49,232 bases of DNA from Pseudomonas sp. RIT-PI-AD (GTDB lineage Bacteria; Pseudomonadota; Gammaproteobacteria; Pseudomonadales; Pseudomonadaceae), in assembly GCF_025642785.1 (NCBI RefSeq), contig NZ_JANZKU010000030.1, positions 1 through 49,232 on the forward strand, given 5' to 3'. Made by a program: the position numbers and the translations under genes. The notes under the pieces were generated by a model. It had not been told where the DNA came from. It searched no databases and was given only the letters and a program-made list of their open reading frames with translations. Within the stretch, counting starts at the first letter, position 1. Each line of letters begins with the position of its first letter. Below, in pieces: positions 46,633 through 49,232 of this stretch.

Positions 46633-47307
46633 CTAGCGAGAGGATGCAACGCTTTCGCATGGCATTAATTGATGCTGCAAATCTTTGAATTGCTGGGTCA
46701 ATTGCCCGAGCAGCGCATCATCCGCCAAACGACGGCTCTCTGGAGCCACTCTGACCCAGAAACTACGATGCGCCCGCGACAGTTCGCGCATCAGTGGCTC
46801 GTAACCTGCATCGTGCAAACGCTGCATGACGCTCTCAGCCGAGTCGCTACGAGGAAAGATGCCCAGAGAGATGCCGTTCGCCAGATCTCCTTGGGTGATG
46901 ATGTAACTGTCGATCTTTCGTGCTTGCAGCTCCCTCAACTGGCGCAATGAAGCCTGCCGGGAGGCCAAAGGCGCGAGGTAGACCCAGTAGTCCATTCCCG
47001 CGGCCGCATCGACTGTCTGGACCCTGGACTGCACATCCAGGCTGAGTAGGCGCTGCTCGACCTCGCGCGCCTCCTCCTCCCGCTCGAAGCCGCCCAAAAA
47101 CAGACACACTTGTTCCGCCGCACCCTCGGCGGTCGACGCCTCTCTTCGCGTTGGATGGGTCGACTCGCTGAGCAGGCGAATGTCTTGCTTCGCGTCTTTA
47201 TGAGCGGAAAGCGATTCCACGTCCTTGGTACGCAAGGGCGCCTGCTGTTGGTGCCAGACGTAATAGAAAAGATTCAAAACCAGGAGAAGCAGGAAGGACC
47301 AGCGCAT
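46633..47307 (-). CDS. SPOR-domain membrane protein of unknown function
   Basis: The 224-residue product has one N-terminal membrane segment (about 3-19, WSFLLLLVLNLFYYVW) and a long periplasmic part. The region from about 65 to 155 (QVCLFLGGFEREEEAREVEQ, DYWVYLAP, ISLGIFPRSDSAESV) has the pattern of a SPOR domain, which binds denuded glycan strands at division sites. Start ATG 47307 is preceded by GAGGG, which overlaps the coaX stop. It is the third gene of the birA-coaX unit and matches P. aeruginosa PA4278 in position. Function is not known to me; a role in the cell envelope is inference. Confidence 0.8.
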   Translation of the reverse strand: MRWSFLLLLVLNLFYYVWHQQQAPLRTKDVESLSAHKDAKQDIRLLSESTHPTRREASTAEGAAEQVCLFLGGFEREEEAREVEQRLLSLDVQSRVQTVDAAAGMDYWVYLAPLASRQASLRQLRELQARKIDSYIITQGDLANGISLGIFPRSDSAESVMQRLHDAGYEPLMRELSRAHRSFWVRVAPESRRLADDALLGQLTQQFKDLQHQLMPCESVASSR

Positions 47308-47314
47308 AAAACCC

Positions 47315-48064
47315 TCAAGGCAGAGGACATGCAATCGCAAGCCCTGTGAACACTAAATCCGGCAACACCTTTGCCTGAGGCAGGATTTCCTTTGCCAACA
47401 CCGCATCACCTCCCGTCAAGAAGATGTCGAATTCGCCACCAAACATTTGCTTCGCCGACTCCACCTGGGTAGTCACGAAACCTCTCAACATCAACAAGCA
47501 GCCCCGCTCCACCGCCTCAACCGTGGACCGACCAGGCGACAAGGCCTGTTGAGCGCGTTCCGCCGCCCGATCGTCGTAGCGGATACGCCGGGTATGGGTA
47601 CGCAACTGATTGCGCATCATCAATATCCCTGGACAGATGAACCCGCCGAGATGCTCTCCCTGCGCATTGACCAGATCCGAAGTGACAGCCGTTCCGAGAT
47701 CGAGCACCAGGCAGGCTCGCTTTGCCAGATGATAGCCCCCCAGGATCGCCAACCAGCGGTCGAGCCCCAGCTTCTGATACTCCTCGTAGCCATTGGTGAC
47801 ACCGGCCTGTACTTTTGCCGGGCAGGCCAATATGGCATCCACACCGAATCGCTCCTTCAGACGTGCCACCAATTGGGTAGCTTCCTCATCCGAGCGCACA
47901 CTCACCAGACGGCAATGACGAATACGAAGCTCCCGGGTGCTCGAGAGGGCGTGGAATAACTCGTCCTCCGAACCCGCGATGCCTTCCATGTGGACGCTAC
48001 CATCGACCGCCTCGATGGCCCGCCATTTGATCAAACTGTTACCGCAGTCGAGCTCAAGAATCAT
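47315..48064 (-). CDS. coaX: Type III pantothenate kinase
   Basis: CoaX (249 residues) phosphorylates pantothenate, the first step of coenzyme A synthesis. It has an ASKHA fold with the N-terminal phosphate loop [14 protein letters not shown], the catalytic region [13 protein letters not shown] (about 119-131) and the C-terminal IFLTGGDA loop. The type III enzyme needs a monovalent cation and resists CoA feedback. ATG 48064 overlaps the birA stop by 11 bp, giving a tight operon. Confidence 0.95.
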   Translation of the reverse strand: MILELDCGNSLIKWRAIEAVDGSVHMEGIAGSEDELFHALSSTRELRIRHCRLVSVRSDEEATQLVARLKERFGVDAILACPAKVQAGVTNGYEEYQKLGLDRWLAILGGYHLAKRACLVLDLGTAVTSDLVNAQGEHLGGFICPGILMMRNQLRTHTRRIRYDDRAAERAQQALSPGRSTVEAVERGCLLMLRGFVTTQVESAKQMFGGEFDIFLTGGDAVLAKEILPQAKVLPDLVFTGLAIACPLP

Positions 48065-49010
48065 CACGCAGCCTCAGACTCAGCTCACCCGCACTATAAT
48101 GATAAATGCCTTGAGGGGTCTCCAAGCGTAGCGCGCCTCGCTCGTCGATACCGAGGGCAACGCCATTGATTCGATTTTCACCTGCGACCAGATCGACCTG
48201 CTTGTGTTGCCACAGGTGGTGTCGCTCCCACTCAGGGCGCAGCGACTCGAAGCCTTGAGTTCTCAACTGCTCCAATAGCCCCTGCAGGGACTCGCTCAAT
48301 TTCAACGCCAATTGATCCCGAGAGACGAGCTGACCCAGTTCCTCGCGCATGGAGGTCCAAGGTTGTCCAATCGCTTCGGCGGACGCCACCATGTTCACGT
48401 TGATGCCTATGCCGATGATGACATTGCAGACGTCGGCCGGATCGCCAGTCAGCTCAAGCAATATCCCCGCTATTTTCTTATCGGCGACCAGGATGTCATT
48501 GGGCCACTTCAAGCCCGCTCTCCGAATCCCACACTCATGCAGGATCCTGAGCACCGCCAACCCTACAACCAGACTCAACCCTTCCAATTGGCGGGCGCCG
48601 CCCACCACGGGGATAGCCAGGCTGTAGTAGAGGTTTTCTGCGAAGGGGCTGATCCATTTGCGCCCTCGGCGCCCCCGGCCTGCCGTCTGACGCTCCGCCA
48701 GAATCAAGAATGGCGGCTGGGCGGACCTTTCCAGATGACGCATCACCTCGGCATTGGTTGAATCGACTTCGGTCAGTACCGTCACGGGCCAAGGTTTCAA
48801 CCGTTCGGACAGGAGAGCCTCGCTGAGCAAACTCAAAGGGGAAGGAAGGCGATAGCCCTTCCCTTTCACCTTGTGGAGGCTGATGCCCAGTTCCTCCTCC
48901 ACTTGCTGCACTCGCTTCCAGACGGCGGTACGGCTGACTCCCAACAGAGAACCGAGCGCTTGCCCTGAATGGAAATGACCATCTTCAAGAAGCTTTAAGA
49001 GCGACAGCAT
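48054..49010 (-). CDS. birA: Biotin-protein ligase / biotin operon repressor
   Basis: BirA (318 residues) attaches biotin to the carboxylase carrier protein and may repress biotin genes. A winged helix-turn-helix is at about 5-55 ([20 protein letters not shown]), the ligase domain at about 75-260 with the biotinyl-AMP loop [14 protein letters not shown] (about 108-121) and WPNDI with KKIAGIL, and a small C-terminal SH3-like domain ends it. I prefer ATG 49010, which starts at the HTH; an ATG at 49040 would add ten residues, and neither has a strong ribosome-binding site. Confidence 0.93.
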   Translation of the reverse strand: MLSLLKLLEDGHFHSGQALGSLLGVSRTAVWKRVQQVEEELGISLHKVKGKGYRLPSPLSLLSEALLSERLKPWPVTVLTEVDSTNAEVMRHLERSAQPPFLILAERQTAGRGRRGRKWISPFAENLYYSLAIPVVGGARQLEGLSLVVGLAVLRILHECGIRRAGLKWPNDILVADKKIAGILLELTGDPADVCNVIIGIGINVNMVASAEAIGQPWTSMREELGQLVSRDQLALKLSESLQGLLEQLRTQGFESLRPEWERHHLWQHKQVDLVAGENRINGVALGIDERGALRLETPQGIYHYSAGELSLRLRDDS

Positions 49011-49092
49011 ATGCAGGCTCGCGATATAGAGAGGCTGCATGATATCGGTGCAAACGCTCGATGCCTATATAGCGGCAGACCTTCAAACACCC

Positions 49093-49120
49093 GGAATATT
49101 TGGTCCGCGGTCTAGGTCAA
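49093..49120 (-). promoter_or_regulatory. Candidate birA promoter
   Basis: TTGACC (49115-49120) and TATTCC (49093-49098), 16 bp apart on the minus strand. The rest of 49011-49232 shows no gene, and in particular no 5S rRNA, which lies close by in P. aeruginosa. Confidence 0.35.
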
Positions 49121-49232
49121 TTCCTAGCCACAGCATGCAAACAACAAGAGCTATTCTACAGAACCGATTGTCAGCGCAGACCCTGGAACACTGCCAGCGG
49201 CACAACCAGCGTTAGCCTAGTAAGCAGACCCG

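Noticed and set aside
49041..49232. 5S rRNA gene upstream of birA
   Set aside because: No 5S sequence or fold is present in these 192 bases; if the rRNA operon is nearby it lies outside the window.

Overview
This window is a gamma-proteobacterial chromosome segment from the genus Pseudomonas. Gene order, protein lengths (RpoB 1357, RpoC 1399, RpoA 333, SecY 442, EF-Tu 397 residues) and high GC content fit the P. aeruginosa lineage. It is probably not P. aeruginosa itself, as I remember that genome. There, uvrA and katA are separated by bfrA and ssb is followed by the pyochelin genes; here bfrA is absent, ssb is followed by an iron-responsive sigma/anti-sigma/receptor/esterase cluster, and the catalase is a different sequence. 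I identified the genus by recognition of proteins, not by a database search.

Layout. Every gene except uvrA is on the minus strand, so transcription runs from the right edge to the left. (1) 49010-46633: birA, coaX and a SPOR-domain protein, an overlapping operon. (2) 46490-44373: tRNA-Tyr, tRNA-Gly, tRNA-Thr, tufB, tRNA-Trp, secE, nusG. (3) 43714-32895: rplK, rplA, rplJ, rplL, rpoB, rpoC. (4) 32737-28437: rpsL, rpsG, fusA, tufA (str operon). (5) 28290-17592: the S10 and spc gene sets, rpsJ to rpmJ including secY, with no recognisable break between S10 and spc. (6) 17459-14590: alpha operon, rpsM, rpsK, rpsD, rpoA, rplQ. (7) 14428-12971: a small-subunit catalase, convergent with uvrA (10071-12905, plus strand). 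(8) 9939-7896: a YajR-like MFS transporter and ssb. (9) 7777-2134: ECF sigma factor, FecR-type anti-sigma factor, TonB-dependent receptor with an N-terminal signalling domain, and an exported enterochelin-esterase-like hydrolase. (10) 1950-144: two overlapping NAD-dependent epimerase/reductase genes.

How the parts work together. Blocks 2-6 are the core transcription-translation supercluster: ribosomal proteins, RNA polymerase subunits, elongation factors, NusG and the SecYE translocon. The intergenic regions carry readable regulation. There are near-consensus promoters ahead of tRNA-Tyr, rpsL, rpsJ and rpsM, and intrinsic terminators after nusG, tufA, rpmJ and rplQ. A terminator-like attenuator and a 19-bp perfect hairpin share bases between rplL and rpoB, and further hairpins lie in the rpsL leader, ahead of tufB and between rpsN and rpsH.

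The most distinctive accessory content is block 9. A Fur-box-like palindrome precedes the sigma gene, and both sigma/anti-sigma and receptor/esterase junctions are GTGA overlaps. The receptor looks like the FhuA/FoxA (hydroxamate) family, while the esterase resembles Fes, which cuts triester siderophores. This pairing suggests uptake and periplasmic opening of an ester-linked siderophore. That is a hypothesis from sequence, not an established function. Ribosomal protein S5 also carries an unusual Arg-Asp-Ser repeat near its N-terminus.
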